Below are positions 9,310 through 22,410 of a stretch of DNA of 64,000 bases, one piece after another (position 1 is the stretch's first letter; the number at the start of each line of letters is the position of its first letter). Location: positions 32,339,501 through 32,403,500 of the forward strand of contig CM053809.1 of assembly GCA_028671895.1 (NCBI GenBank), written 5' to 3'. The notes beneath the pieces were generated by a model, which worked only from the letters and a program-made list of their open reading frames with translations, did not search any database and had not been told where the DNA came from. The DNA comes from Oenanthe sinensis (Eukaryota; Streptophyta; Magnoliopsida; Apiales; Apiaceae). The position numbers and the translations under genes are program-made.

Positions 9310-12300
9310 CTATAACTTCTGAAGCACACATTTCTCATAGAGAGCAACAAAGTCCTTCTTTGTTGGATTCTTCAGCTCTAGTACCTCAGCACCAAAATTA
9401 TGTTTCGTTAATTCCTGTTTAAGTTTCAGGACAGTGAACTTTGTGTAGTCTTCAGAACTGGTTTGTTGGCTATTGCTCTCTTCACCCCTGAAAACAGAAC
9501 CACCATCTTCTGGTGTTTTTAGAGGGCTAGTTGTACTTCTTGTCCTTTTGTTTCCTCTTATATTTCTGTCGTTGAGATCCACATCATGGACAGACTCCAC
9601 ACCCCCTTCATAGTCATCAACTCTCACCCTTTTTCCACGGGAAGCAGTTTTGAGCTTGCTATCCAGCGCTGTTTCATTGAGGCGAACGGTAGTCATTTGC
9701 TGCTGAAGCAAATCCAATTTACCTTGTGTAGCTTGCAGCTGAACAGAGAGTGATTCTGCCCTATTAGTTGCCTCTGCACGAGCAGTACGTTCAGTCTCAA
9801 GAAGACTCTCAAGGACTTGAACAGTATCTGCCCGCTGTTCATTGTTTGATTTCAATAGTGACTCTATTTCTGTTTCCCTTTCTTCAACCCTTGCTTCCAG
9901 TATTGCAACTTTAGATACTGCTTCCATCTCAGCAACCCTGTACCTCTCTAATTCATCAGCAAGGTGTGCTTTTTGCCTTTCCAAACTTTCGAGATGCCTC
10001 TCAGCCCTCTCAATTTGATTCTGTCTTTCCATTGCTGTCCTCTGAGCATCACTTTTCTCTTTTTGAGCAGTGACCGCTTCGGCTCGTGCTTTGTCAGCCA
10101 ACTCAGTAGCCCGTTTAGCTTCTTTCTCAGCATCTTTGCATCTTTCCTGGACCTCCTCAAACCGATTAAATTCGGAGCGGTACTTCTCTTCCAGATAAAC
10201 TTTTTCCTGTTCCATAATTCTAGCCTCCCTTTCAAAAGACTGTGCGGTTGCATTCAAGCTTTCCAGTTTTTCGCTCAATTCCCTAATTTCATGCTTAAGA
10301 CTTACTATCTCCACATCATAGCTTTTAATTTTTGATTCTGCAGCCTGCAAAGAGCAAATCAATGACAACATGAGGCATGTATATCGATCCAGGCAATTTC
10401 TTCTATAAATTTATTTTAAATTCCAGGTTTAGGACTATAGTTTAGTACTATACTATAGTATTCATGGGTCAGCATTTCAAACCAACTATAGTATAGTACG
10501 GTAGTACTATGTTTTTCACATACAGCGAACCAAAATGTTAATACTCCTAACAAGAAAAAATTTGCAGCTTTATGTCTGTAAAGAAAGCAGCCAAAACCTA
10601 ACCTTCATCTCCAAACTTAAAATTGTCAATCTCTGTTCAGCACGTTCAATCTTTGCTGCCTTATCTTTTATTTCCTCTTCCTGCAATTCCATGAATTAAC
10701 AACAATAACAGAAACAGTTAATTTTGTGTTAAGGTACACATTGATATGTTAACAATACAGTTCTGTATGCAACTCTGCACGATATAAGGAGAAAAAAAAA
10801 AACCTTATCGGCAAGTACAACAGCAAATTCATCTCTCAGAGAATCTTCCCTCAGTTGGGTTTGTTTGTTTGAGCGTTCTTGCACAGCTGCTGCCTTCTCA
10901 AGAGCATTTTTTGCTTCTCTAACAGCAATGTCGTATTTTCTTTTCCACTCCCCTGCCTCATCTTGAGCAGATCTACTTTGTTCTTGAGCAGCAGCCAACC
11001 TTGCCTCAGCAGCACTGCTCCTGGACCTAAGAATCGTGAGTTCGGAACTGACCTGGTCTTCTTCTGCTTTTTGCTTGGATAGAAGGTTTTCGTACTTTCT
11101 TTTCCATTCCATTCCATCATGCCGAGCTGAATCTACAGCCTTCGATAAGCTAGAACATCTCTCTTCCAATGAACTACATTTGCTCTGCAGATTGGAAATG
11201 CGGTTCATATAGTCATCCGAGATCCTCTTCTTGTCAGTTATAGCATCTTCGTACCGTTTCAAGTATTCAGATTTATACTTTTCACTGGCTTCTAGTTGCT
11301 TATTAAGTAATCCCATTTTATCTTCAATCGAGCGGCACTTCAACATGATGGAACTCTTTTCGGTTCCAATAAGATCCATTTGCTTCTTGATAAGATCAAG
11401 AACTGGACCTTCTAAACTGAAAAATCCAAAAAAAAAATATATGAAACACATCCAATAATTAAAAGAGAACATACGAGTATGAGAGAAGTTTGTTGCACAG
11501 GCCTGGTCAGGGTTGGGGAATTGACTTACAGAAGAGAGAGACTTATAATCTATTCAGAATTGCAAACAAAATTGATCTAAAAACATCAATAGCATAACTG
11601 ATAACACACACACACATGCATGTATATATTAGCCTTACAACAATAGCAAAGACAATTAGCTATATCTGGAAACCATGGCAATGAGCTCTTCGTCTGATAT
11701 CCTCGAAAGAAACCAGAAAAATAAAATACACAAACCTTTGTTGCAAGAAAATAGTCCACTTCCGCCATTTCTCTGGACCATGAGATGAAGCTTCATATTT
11801 AGATAAAAGGCCATCTAAAACCTGTATGCAGTTATCATGGAAAAATATCAGACTTGAGTATGATGCATATCTAATTAAACAAAAGCCGTGAGAAATTATC
11901 AACATTATATAGATAGTGATCCCGGGCAAATGAACTTAAAAAAATAACACATGCAGCCTCAAGAATAGCCACAGAAATCCATCATATCTGAATTATTACT
12001 TTGCTGATCATAATGTTGAATATACAGACCATACTTTTTCTTAAGAACAATTTAACCAAGGCAAATGGTTTCAATAGTTTACACAAACTAACAAATATAT
12101 ACTTTGTGACCCACTCACATGAACCATATCCTTGCTTTAGGTGCTAACAATTTTGTCAACATAAATGTTTCATTTTGAAGAAGCCATGTCATGGTTCTTA
12201 TGTGGTACTCCATATATGACTACATGTGCTACAACCAGTAATAATTGTTGTTAAATGATAAATGCTTACATTGTGCTTAAGCAACAGTGCATAATTTATG

Positions 12301-15300
12301 TGGAATGTACATAATACTGTACATAATGAGAAGAGAAACAAAGGCGTCGGAAACATAAGAGGAACTAGATAGAAATGACTGTCTTGGTTAATAGTGTAAA
12401 AGAAATTAATATCAATTGAAATTTAAGGGTTTATCTATAGATAATCACTACCTTGATGACATTATCTACTTTAGCATCAGCAGCATTGCAAGCTGTTCTC
12501 AGTTCCTTTTCCATGCTCTGTATCGCATTCGAACATTGCAAATATGCCTCCCTGTAAGCATCCTTTTTGTAATCCTGCATTAATAGTAAGCCACATATCT
12601 GAATTTGATGGTGGTCCAGTTTTTAAGTCCAATGGCATTCGTATATAAGGTAAGGGCTCTATGAAGTCATGATTGTGTTTACATGTGGAACATATACATA
12701 TTATTTTAAGGTAAGATTCATGCACCGGAAGTACCCAGATATTGCTTTGAGAAAAGATAATGAAGGAAGATTATGCCAAAAGAAAGCGTGGTGTGGTTTG
12801 GAAAGTTAAGTTTTTCGTGCATATCGAGAGCAAAGATGGAATCAGAAAGAATCCATGATAAAGAGCAAGGAGCAGCAAGGCGTACCCTATTGCTACTTTA
12901 CTTGAGGGTCTTTTATCTCCCTTAGTAGAAATGATCACAACCAAACCAAAGAACACAAGGTTTAGATGGAGCAAGAAGACTATTTAGGAGTGGAATACTA
13001 AGTACTCACAGAACCATGTTATTGTTTCTGTGTTGTGGGGCTCTATAAGAATCTTGGAATGGTATATACATACATATTAAGATTTAAGGGGCTAGTTTCT
13101 GTAGCAAAACAGCTTAGAAACATGTCGAACTCAAAAGTCCAGAGGCAACCTCTATTTAGTAATAATTAGAAGACAACAATTTCACTTACGAGAAAATTAC
13201 TGTGAAGCCGAATATAAATGTAAACATTATGTCCTAAAATGAATCCACAATTTTGCTTTTGCGAAGTCACCAATGATTATATAGATCACATATGTGATAT
13301 TAAACATAAAGAACTTGTTTTAAACCATTTTCCAAAAATTGTGATTCTAGTGTACCAACAAGCTCTAAAAACACAAAGGAAAAAAAAACCTCAAATGCCT
13401 TCTTCAAGAAGTGCTGGAGACGCCTTTCATGTTTTTGCCTGGTAGCACCTGACCCAACCGCAGTCGCATCGAATGCAGCCATTGATTTGTGGACAGCTTC
13501 TTCATGTGCTTCTCTCAATGAAGCCTATATGCATTCAAAAGGTAAATAAATTGTAGATTTTGAACACCAGTAGAAAATTTAGAAGTAGAAAAGGAAGAAC
13601 ATACTTCCTCGGGAGGCTTTGAGCGGTCAAAGGTTGACATATACACTTCAGCAGCTAAATCGTATGCTCGCTGACACTCTGCTTCCTCTACACTCTGCAC
13701 AACTCAAATAGTTCAAACACGGATTTTGGAAAATATACCACTTAATATGTAGTGTCAAATTTTATAGTCATCTCATAGAAAAAATTACAAAATTGTGAAA
13801 AGATCTTTTTTGAAGAAATGACCATGTCATTGTCATTCTACACTCCAATACACATATGAATACTGAATAGTGAATACACAATAACACAACAAAAAATGAA
13901 AACTTTGCAGGCACATCTGCAACTGTTTAGTCTCCAACCAAATAAAAATAGAGCTACGTTGTTATTAGCTTTGTATTAATGTTGGGAAAATTGTGTTCAT
14001 GTGTACAACCGTATCAAGCACTACCTTAATGCCTACAAATTTTTTTCAGTCATAATGCAAGTTAGGCAACCACTAGAAATCATTAAGCACTTACGTACAT
14101 CTTCTTCAATTTTTTTATTTGTCTAATTTTAATTTTTATTATTACTATATTTTATATTTTGGGTGGGGGGGGCGGGCGGCAGGGGATTGATCAAAGTTTA
14201 TGACATAACAATTATCTCAAAACACATAGAGAGTAAGAATATAGAAACATGTCAAACTTTTGAAAAGGTCTTTTTTGACAAAATGATCATCTAACAATGT
14301 CATTCTATTCACTTTGTTGTAACAAAAAATTTGAGCTCCTAGCCAAAACTAATATGCAGCAAAAGTAGATACAGAACACTTGAATGTTGAATGAATACCC
14401 TGTATGTGATTTAAGGAAAACCATCTTCATGTACAGCTGCCACAAGTACTACCTTAAATGTCTATAATTTTGTTCAGTAAAGCAGGTCAGGCAATCACTA
14501 GAAACCATTAAGCAGTTAATCAAACTTTTTTACATGACAGCTATCTTATTCTCAAAACACATACAGGGTAAAAAAAAAGATAACAATTAATTTTTAATAA
14601 CAAATTTGTCTTAACTCTTAAATCACATACATATTACAAGTAAGAAAATAGATAACAATTATTTCTTAGTGACAAACTGACAATCTAGTGCACAAAGTTA
14701 GATATTGTTTTAAATATTATGTGTTGCTAAGCTTGTTTGAAATATATTGCGTGTATATTTGAATTTGTTTGAGAGTCCACTGATTGTACTAGTTGTACCA
14801 AAAAATTACTCTAATTGATCATAAAATCAAACTGATAATGACCAGAACATTAAACTTCCAAGTTCCAGAATATAGGTTAGTGCTTTTTTAGTTGGCAAGT
14901 TTTAGAACCACTTTGACTTGGTAAGCAGAATGCTAACATTGATTAAGTCATTAAGGGGTTCAACATTCTTCAGTTATTAGATATTAGAATACAAGTACTT
15001 AAGTTATTTAATGAAGAACTATAGCACGCTGTGCCCCAGCCCGGGGCCCCGGTTTGGTTGGGTATTTTCTCCCCTTTTAACAGGATAACACCCCCACAAC
15101 CCCCCCCCCCCCCCACAAAAAAAAATACCCGTGCATGTATTTCGCTGGAGAGTAATGAATGAATTAGTATCCAGTAATTACCTGTGTGTGTTTTGCTGGA
15201 TAATTTTCATATAAGTTTCCATTAGAATAAGCAAAACCTCTTCATGAGCTGTATTAAATATATCAAATGGTTTTTATTTAGCAAGTAATGCCGACAAAGT

Positions 15301-18300
15301 CTCACATCAACTCATGGTACACATTTTGTACAACAAATAGCATAGATGTATAACTCATACAATAAGAACAGATAACACATCACACATGTGGAGTATAGAA
15401 CAAGACCAACCTGCCATGAGGATGTTATAGTCGGCACAACACCTTTGTTAAGTGCATCTAGGTAGGACTGAGTGATCCGAGCAAAAATAGGTCCAGTCAT
15501 TACTGTACCCCCTACTTGTTTTGGCCTAGTTCTCTCAAAAACAAATTTTGTCAGAGCATCTAAACCAGATCTGAATTCAGGCCTCAAATTCTTAACCTGC
15601 ATATAAGAAAAAGGTTTCACCAAAATGAAGGGAACTATCAAATTAAAGTTATGAGAAAACTTTTGCATTCAACAAAACTGAGCAAAAGAAAAATACAGAC
15701 TAAAATACCACAAGAGCAGGTACGTACAGGAATTTGATCAAGCTTCTGTAGATCATTCTCGTTGCTCAAAGGACGTACAAGGGGAAAACATTCTCTGTCT
15801 GGAAAAAGAGCTCGAATGGATTCTCTGATCTAGTTATCATGAAATAAGAATCGATCATCATTTGACATGTAAAAAGGCAGCATTGAACCACAAAAAATCT
15901 CAAATTAACAAACATTACATCACCATATCTACATTTCTAATAAACGATAAAAAGACATCCTAACCAAGATCGCTAATTTCATATGAAGTAAATAATTTAC
16001 AAAAAGCAAGCATTTCGTTACTATAGAAGACTGTTAAAATCATAAGAAAGATGTATTTTTAATTTTTATCAACATGCATAATATAAATTGATGACCAACA
16101 TCATTTTTCGCAGCCACGTCTCTCTTTCTGGCTTGAACTGGCCTCAAAGCAATCTCTAGGTAGTCACGAGGTGTTATTCTCCTATTGTCCTCCACCAAAT
16201 CCAGATAGAAGTCCTGTAAGCACAAGTAAACAGCTAAAACTAAGTCTCTAAATAGATGTATCATCAGCACTGAACATGCAAGAGGGAAGTATAGGAGCAT
16301 GTCTGTTCAGATATTAGTAAAGAGAAAAAGATATGAACAATTTCTGAGAACAATGAGGCGGGTTGGTGGGTGGGTGTACATGGATATACAGAATACACAC
16401 ACACACACACATACACAATAGCACCTTACCCTTAGAAGCCAGACAAAAATAGGGGAGAACTGGCCAATCTCAGAAGCAGTACTCTTTTCCCCAGAGGCTC
16501 TAACACGTATACGTTTACTCATTTCAGTGACGAGAGAGAGACGATCAAGAGCAGCTTCATCAATTCCACCCATCTGAAATGGATGAAATTTATATAAGCA
16601 AATTACAAGATAGATCTCACAGGTATGAAAATTTACAGGTTAATAACACAAAGATGTAGAGCAAATGTTTAACATAACTTCACTCTACCTGGTTGTATAT
16701 AAACATGCTTGATAATAAGACAGCTAATGAAAATATCTGTGTGCTGTAAGTTCCCTGCCAAAAAAAACAAGAAAAGGAAAGAAATATAATTAAATAACAC
16801 AACTCCTAAAGCATAGGAACGTCAAAAAAAATTAGATGGGTAAAACAGGGATCGAGCTAAGTTGGGAATACTGAAAATAAAGAATGTCAAGTAGGTTCTT
16901 TAGGATAATGGAAAGCTCAACAATCAAAATTAGAACTAAACATAAGAAATATGTAAACATCAGAATCGAATAATTTAAAAGCTAACCGTTTGATCATAAG
17001 CATCAATCCCTTCACTATCTAGCAGTAGGAGGTTGTATGCGGTACCATCAAGAGCAGTCCTCCTAATAGGAGTACTCCACAGCCAAAGGCCTTTTGTACA
17101 TGGTCGATGAGTTGCCGCCACCTGAAACCCGCTGCTCTGTCCAAGAAGCTACAACATGGAGATTGTAGCAGCATGGTCAAGTGGAAGATTTCAAAATACT
17201 ATAATGTACATGTATGTGTGTGTGTGTGTGTTTCTTGTTTTACTAGTTCCAGAGGACTTATCTTAAATCAAATTAATTTTAATGTGTAAGTTTTTCTATA
17301 CATATTTAAACTGCTATTGAATCCTGAAATGGACCTAAATGTTGCATCATATAACACTTCAAGGATAAAAAGCAAACCGAATTGTAATGCAGATAAAAAC
17401 CTACCTTTGAGATTCACATTTCTTTCCCAAACATAATTGAAAGCTCAAATATGAGGACAGAATATAATTAATTTGGCCTTCAATCATAATATATTTCAAA
17501 AAGGGTGACTAAAAATGCAAGACAAGCTTTAGCGCTAACTCTTTTTAGAATAGCTTCTATTGACCTAGAGCCACATGTTTTAACAAGAATATACATTGTT
17601 TATACAAAAAAGACTTTCACAGACAGAACACCCAGGCATGCCTTTACAGAGACTGCAGTAATAATTCCTCCTCCAGATCTACATCTATAACTGACATAGA
17701 TGTACCCCATTCTTATAATTACTCTCCTGTTAGTAACTTGATTCTAATTACTGACCTAGTCACCTCTCAGTAACTCTGTCCAAAGTTGCAACACTTAAAC
17801 CGGATCAGATCAACATTTGGAAAAATCTTAACGTTTCAATCTAATCAACTTCTGATCCCATCCAATTAAATCTTTCACTAGTAAGATATTGACAGTTTGT
17901 ATTATTAACAAAAACTTGTGTTTCAAGATTAGCAACTTATGCCACATGTTCACCTTTATTTTTTTAAGATCACAACATTCTATAGCCAGATTATCTATAA
18001 AACCCACATATCAGTATAACCCTCAAACACTATAGATATACTAAATACTTAACATTTCTCAAATAATTTATAACTACAGGCTTTAGGGAAGAATTGTAAT
18101 CAAGTTATGAAAATTAGGATTTTTTATCTCCTGATACACCATAAATAAGGCCAGTTAATAGATGATGTTAGGATTGTGTTTATATAGTAGACCATTATTT
18201 CAAAAGACAGGTATTGAGTTGACACTTTAAATTTTCACGTTTGTACTTTATTAGAATACCATGAAAACCTAACCTGAATCCAAATTATTCTGAAAATCTA

Positions 18301-19621
18301 AACATGTTACTTGGACCAAATCCATCATTCCAAAATGAATTTGTAGTAAAAAAAAAGTTCCAAACATGCCATAAATGTAATTAGTATCTGTTTTACACGA
18401 ACCTTTAAATCATCTAAAGTCTCAATGTAACATGTGAAACTCAGGAAACACTTACGTATGAAGTACAAGATTAACACAACTGCCTAAATATTTTGGCTTC
18501 CTTCAGTTCATGATCATGTTAACAAGCTTAGCATACACCTCGACCTGCTTGAGCCTTTAAAACATATGTACTATATCTTTCCATAAAAAAATCAGTAACC
18601 CTATTAACTCGGTCATCATTTAAATATTCTTGTGTTAACATTTTGCTGGTAAAGTGTTATTTATCTAAGGGGGTGTATTCAATCCAGATTTATAGGTATT
18701 GATAATAATCTATTGATTTTTATTGATTATATTTGATTTAAGATTCCATAGATTATATACCTAATTCATAGAGTCCGCACAGAGTTAATCATAAATTCAG
18801 TAGAATCTCTTGTATTAAGGTGAGATTTTAAAGCATCTAAAATATATAGGAAAATCCAACATAATCTATGGATTTTTAAAATCCATCATTGTTAAGTTTT
18901 TGAATACACCTGGATTCTAATTGATTAATAATAATTCATATTGAATACCCCTAGATTTTAAATTTAAATCATTATTTAAAATCCAGATTGAATACCCCAA
19001 GATTTTAAAACATTATTTAAAATCCTAATTGAATACCCCTGGATTTTAATAGATATTTTTCAATCCAAGTTGAATACCCCAAGATTTTTAAAATAAAAAA
19101 AATAGCCCACAATCCCAATTGAATACACCCCCTAAGAGTCTGAAAATGTGCCCGTCAAAACGAAAAACTAAAATGTGTCTATAATAACAGAAGAAATGAC
19201 AAATATTGTTTCGTAAAGCCCTAACTATTCATCATACACTACAACAACTAAACCATAATCGATACCGAACCACAGAATGAATTAAAATTTAGTGTAAAGA
19301 GTAAATAATGCAATTGTGAAACCCTAGAAATCAAATACAAGAGTGAAGCAGGCAAGAAACCTGATTCAAAATGAAGCTTTTTCCTTGTCGAGCACGACCG
19401 CAAACGGAAACAACACCAACAGGCTCTTTTAGTAGTTGAAGCACAGCAACCGACTCTGGATCCATCTTGAACTTGCCATTCTCGTCGCAATAAACGAGAC
19501 GAATTGCTCTCGGAGGGCCTGATGGTACTGGAGGTGTGGCGGTGTATGGAGAATACGGCGGTGGCTCCGGAGATTCCGGCGCCGGTGAGTCTGTCGCGCC
19601 TCTGTTGAAGAACCTTAGCAT
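9310..19621 (-). CDS. GBPL3: Guanylate-binding family large GTPase, GBPL3 type
   Basis: Dynamin-like GTPase. Arabidopsis GBPL3 (At5g46070) forms nuclear condensates at defence promoters (known). Fourteen exons, ascending: 9310-10344, 10603-10680, 10804-11416, 11736-11821, 12452-12574, 13390-13524, 13605-13694, 15411-15596, 15728-15829, 16100-16213, 16430-16573, 16689-16754, 16987-17148, 19361-19621. All borders are GT-AG, phases close, 1064 aa, near the Arabidopsis length. A Pro-rich start precedes the GTPase domain: P-loop GRARQGKS at residues 75-82, switch I Thr105, G3 DSEG at 131-134, and the GBP-specific R-D pair at 211-212 instead of TKxD. Residues about 375-1020 are mostly charged coiled coil, with basic patches (GKRVRVDD, NKRTRS) that could be nuclear signals. 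The C-terminus ends in a SAP-like segment (LKLKQELTKHNFG, ALYEKC). The ATG at 19621 gives the family start. The gene is intact. Introns hold a MITE and microsatellites. Confidence 0.95.
14101..15125. repeat. Homopolymer-rich stretches inside GBPL3 intron
   Basis: The intron between the exons at 13605 and 15411 contains a G-rich run (about 14161-14178) and a poly-C run (about 15098-15114). They are simple-sequence tracts with no gene. Confidence 0.7.
18669..19132. mobile_element. Tourist-like (PIF/Harbinger) MITE in GBPL3 intron 1
   Basis: Perfect 15-bp terminal inverted repeats GGGGGTGTATTCAAT and ATTGAATACACCCCC are flanked by TAA at 18666-18668 and 19133-19135. A 3-bp TAA duplication is diagnostic for PIF/Harbinger-type elements (known). 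Length 464 bp, very AT-rich. The right half holds four short repeats of a TTGAATACCCC-AGATTTTAA motif. No coding capacity. Confidence 0.88.
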
Positions 19622-21566
19622 TCTTGGATTGTGTGTGTTACTGTTTTGTGGGGATTTTATTTGGGAAAAGTTTAAAAGAAGAGCGGAGGGTGCTAGCCGA
19701 TGTAGTACAGTTTGGAGTTAAGTATATTAATCTCAAATCTCAAATGGCTTTTAAATTTTTTTTTTATTTACTAATTTGGCTTATAGCCTTATAAATGAGT
19801 ATCTGTTTTAAAAAAATTCTCGGAGTGAGTCAAGATCGAACCCAGCACCTGGGACGACAAAGGATAAGCCCTCAACCACTTGGACTATCGAACTATGCTC
19901 AAATTAGTTAAAGGAGGATTAGTTAAAAATTTGTCGAAAATAGTTAGTTATATTTAAAAATATTTTTTTTTTATTATTTTGAATAATTAATTGACTAATA
20001 TAATACAATATAATGAGTATAATGATTAGTTATAATTTGAAAATAATTATATTTTTAATAAAAATTAAATTTTATTAATATTAACATTAATTGATCGTAA
20101 ATATGTAATCATATATGTAGAATATTAAATTAAAATTTTAATAATTCATTGTACTTGAATATATTTATATAATTCTAATTCTAATAAAATTAAGTAAAAT
20201 TTTATTTTTTATTAATTAATTATGTTAAATGGTTATATTTTTAAAGATAATATTTTATAATTAGTAAATATAGATAAGAACATATGAAATTGGCAATGTG
20301 TCATGATATGAGTGGATATGATAGATTTTCGATATCATGTATAATTTATAGACATGGGCTAAATTTAAAGGATGGAGAATTTGTTAGCTAAAATTTTAAG
20401 CTAACAGGAAAATGGTTGGAATTGAAAAATTATTGATGTTATGTAAAAGGTAGTGACACATCATTATTTTAGCTAATACTCCGTATGTGAGTAGTCTTGG
20501 AAATGCTCTAAATGATGCATATTTGAGAAAGATGGTTTAAATGGTCTAAATCGCCATTTAAAACGTTATATCGTGTAACGTTTATAAAACTTATTTTTTT
20601 AAGTTCAAAATGCAAGATGATGTTGGGTTTTGAATTTTTTTATTTTTCCTGATTTTAACGCTATTTCATGTTGTGTTTTAAACTCCTTCAACGTCCCTAT
20701 ATATGGTATTTCAAGTTTCAAAATGTTATTTTAAGTTGTGTTGTTGAAAACGTAACATGAAAAAGTATTTTGTATAAATGTCACCTGATATGGTGTTATT
20801 GGATTACAACAGTAAAACTCATCATCAAAAAACTCTAGTCCACATATGGCAAGCTCAAAAACGAAAAATGTTAATAGAGTACAAATCAACATTTATGAGT
20901 GTCATTTGGGAACTTTTCTTTCATTTGTGTCATTTAGAGTTATTTTGTTTAAAATTGTGCCAAAGGGATCCATTTCTCGGTAAAAGGTGAAGGGAATATA
21001 AATATTTATGTTTGTTTTTTTTTTAACAAAAAAGTTTAAATTATACATATACACAGGCAATAAGTTTAAACTTTATTATATTACAAATCATATTTGTTAA
21101 AATATATATTTTTGCAATAACCCACAACTATAAAATGATTTATTTGGTCCATTGTTTTGCACCTCTCAAAACAACACACCACCGCAGAGAAATAATTAAG
21201 TTTTCATATTGTTTTTCAATTTTTAGTTATAGATTAGTATAATGAGTATTGTCTTTTTGAAGTTTTTTTTGTTAAACTATGAAGTAGATGCAGCCGTGTT
21301 CATGTACTTTTTTGTATTTGGTATACGGTACATGCAACTCTGAAATATAAAGATTTTTGCCTTTGATTGAAATAATTGTTTGTAATGGATTCTTGACATT
21401 CTTGGTAAAATGTGCTGTTGTTGTAGGTTGATAATGGATCTATATAGTTAACATAATATACTGCAATAACTTGAGAGACAAATAGAGGAGACCCACTCTC
21501 ATACAGTAACCCTAGATACTATGATAGCTGGAATTCAAGAAGAGGGCAAAGTCAGGAGTTTAATTA
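19622..21566. other. Intergenic: GBPL3 promoter side plus decayed repeats
   Basis: 19622 to about 19720 abuts the GBPL3 start and should carry its 5' UTR and promoter. 19900-20500 is very AT-rich and ends in a string (GTAGTCTTGGAAATGCTCTAA) typical of plant MITE or repeat ends. 20540-20770 contains AAAACGTTATATCGTGTAACG, resembling the interior of the Mutator-like MITE at 21578, so an old relative may lie here. No gene is recognised. Confidence 0.4.
19817..19900 (-). mobile_element. tRNA-derived SINE head
   Basis: Read on the minus strand, a box A-like TAGTCCAAGTGGTTGAG (19871-19887) is followed by a box B-like GGGTTCGATC (19834-19843) at about tRNA spacing, but the sequence does not fold as a full tRNA. 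This is the pol III promoter layout of plant SINEs. Confidence 0.6.
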
Positions 21567-21577
21567 AGAACGACGGG

Positions 21578-21991
21578 GAAAAGGCCCTATATGTCACAAT
21601 TTGAGGATAAAATGCCCTAAATGTCACAACTCGTAACAATGACCCTAAATAGCACTCCAAAACGCTACATAGTGTGCCGTGCTGGAAAAGGGGTGAAAAC
21701 GTTACTTCGTGTAGTGTTTTGCACTTCTTTTATTATTATTTTTGGGGGGAAACGCTACTTCGTGTAGCGTTTTGCACTTTTTTTTATTTTTTTTTAAATT
21801 TTTTTCGGGAAAAAACGCTGCTTTATCTTGGGTTCTAGGTTAAAAAACGCAACTTAAAGTAGCGTTTTGAGAAGATTTTTTTTTCAAAACTCTACACGAT
21901 GTAGCGTTTTGGAGTGCTATTTAGGGCCATTTTTTTGGAGTACCATTTAGGGCATTTTCTCCCCAAATTGTGACATATAGGGCCAACACCC
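21578..21991. mobile_element. Mutator-like MITE with 11-bp target duplication
   Basis: Termini contain GGCCCTATATGTCACAATTTG on the left and its perfect complement on the right, just before an 11-bp direct repeat AGAACGACGGG (21567-21577 and 21992-22002). Duplications of 9-11 bp are typical of Mutator-like elements (known). The interior carries several copies of an AACGCTAC-TCGTGTAGCGTTTT palindrome and repeated TAAATAGCACTCC blocks in inverse orientation. No ORF. Confidence 0.85.
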
Positions 21992-22002
21992 AGAACGACG
22001 GG

Positions 22003-22410
22003 ACTAAACTTCGAGGAAGAAATATTCATAATTTTAATGAAAAAAAAGGTAACTAGTCTCTTATCTCCTCTCTTCTCTGTATATGACTATTCATTAATAA
22101 TTGTGTATTGTCCAAAGTCTACTCTAGAAAGACCATCTTCAAACATGGGAATTGAGAATTTGCAAGAAGAAAAAAATCAATTGCTATGTCGAAAATGAAT
22201 CGAAGGAAGTACGTATTAATACTCTACTTTGTTTCGATTTATCATGTGATGGTTATGTTATTATATGCGCATTCTCTTCTACTATATGTTAATTCATGTT
22301 GATATGCACATTTTATATTAATTTAGTTTACAAATATTTTTATCTTTCATGATTTGTTTCAATTCATAGTACATTTTAATAAACTGTAGATTTAGGCCTA
22401 TTTTCAATGC
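22003..22410 (+). other. Possible 5' end of the charged-repeat gene
   Basis: An ATG at about 22147 opens a short frame (MGIENLQEEKNQ), and another near 22185 (MSKMNRRK) runs up to a GTACGT donor-like site at about 22209. Either could be a first exon of the gene that continues at 22411. I cannot decide. Confidence 0.3.

Noticed and set aside
9948..10335. ORFs of 101 and 123 aa overlapping 9310-10344
   Set aside because: Out-of-frame or antisense shadows of the long coiled-coil exon of the GBPL3-type gene.
19817..19900. True tRNA gene
   Set aside because: Box A and box B are present but acceptor and anticodon stems do not pair; a SINE head fits better. The same applies to 60390-60490.
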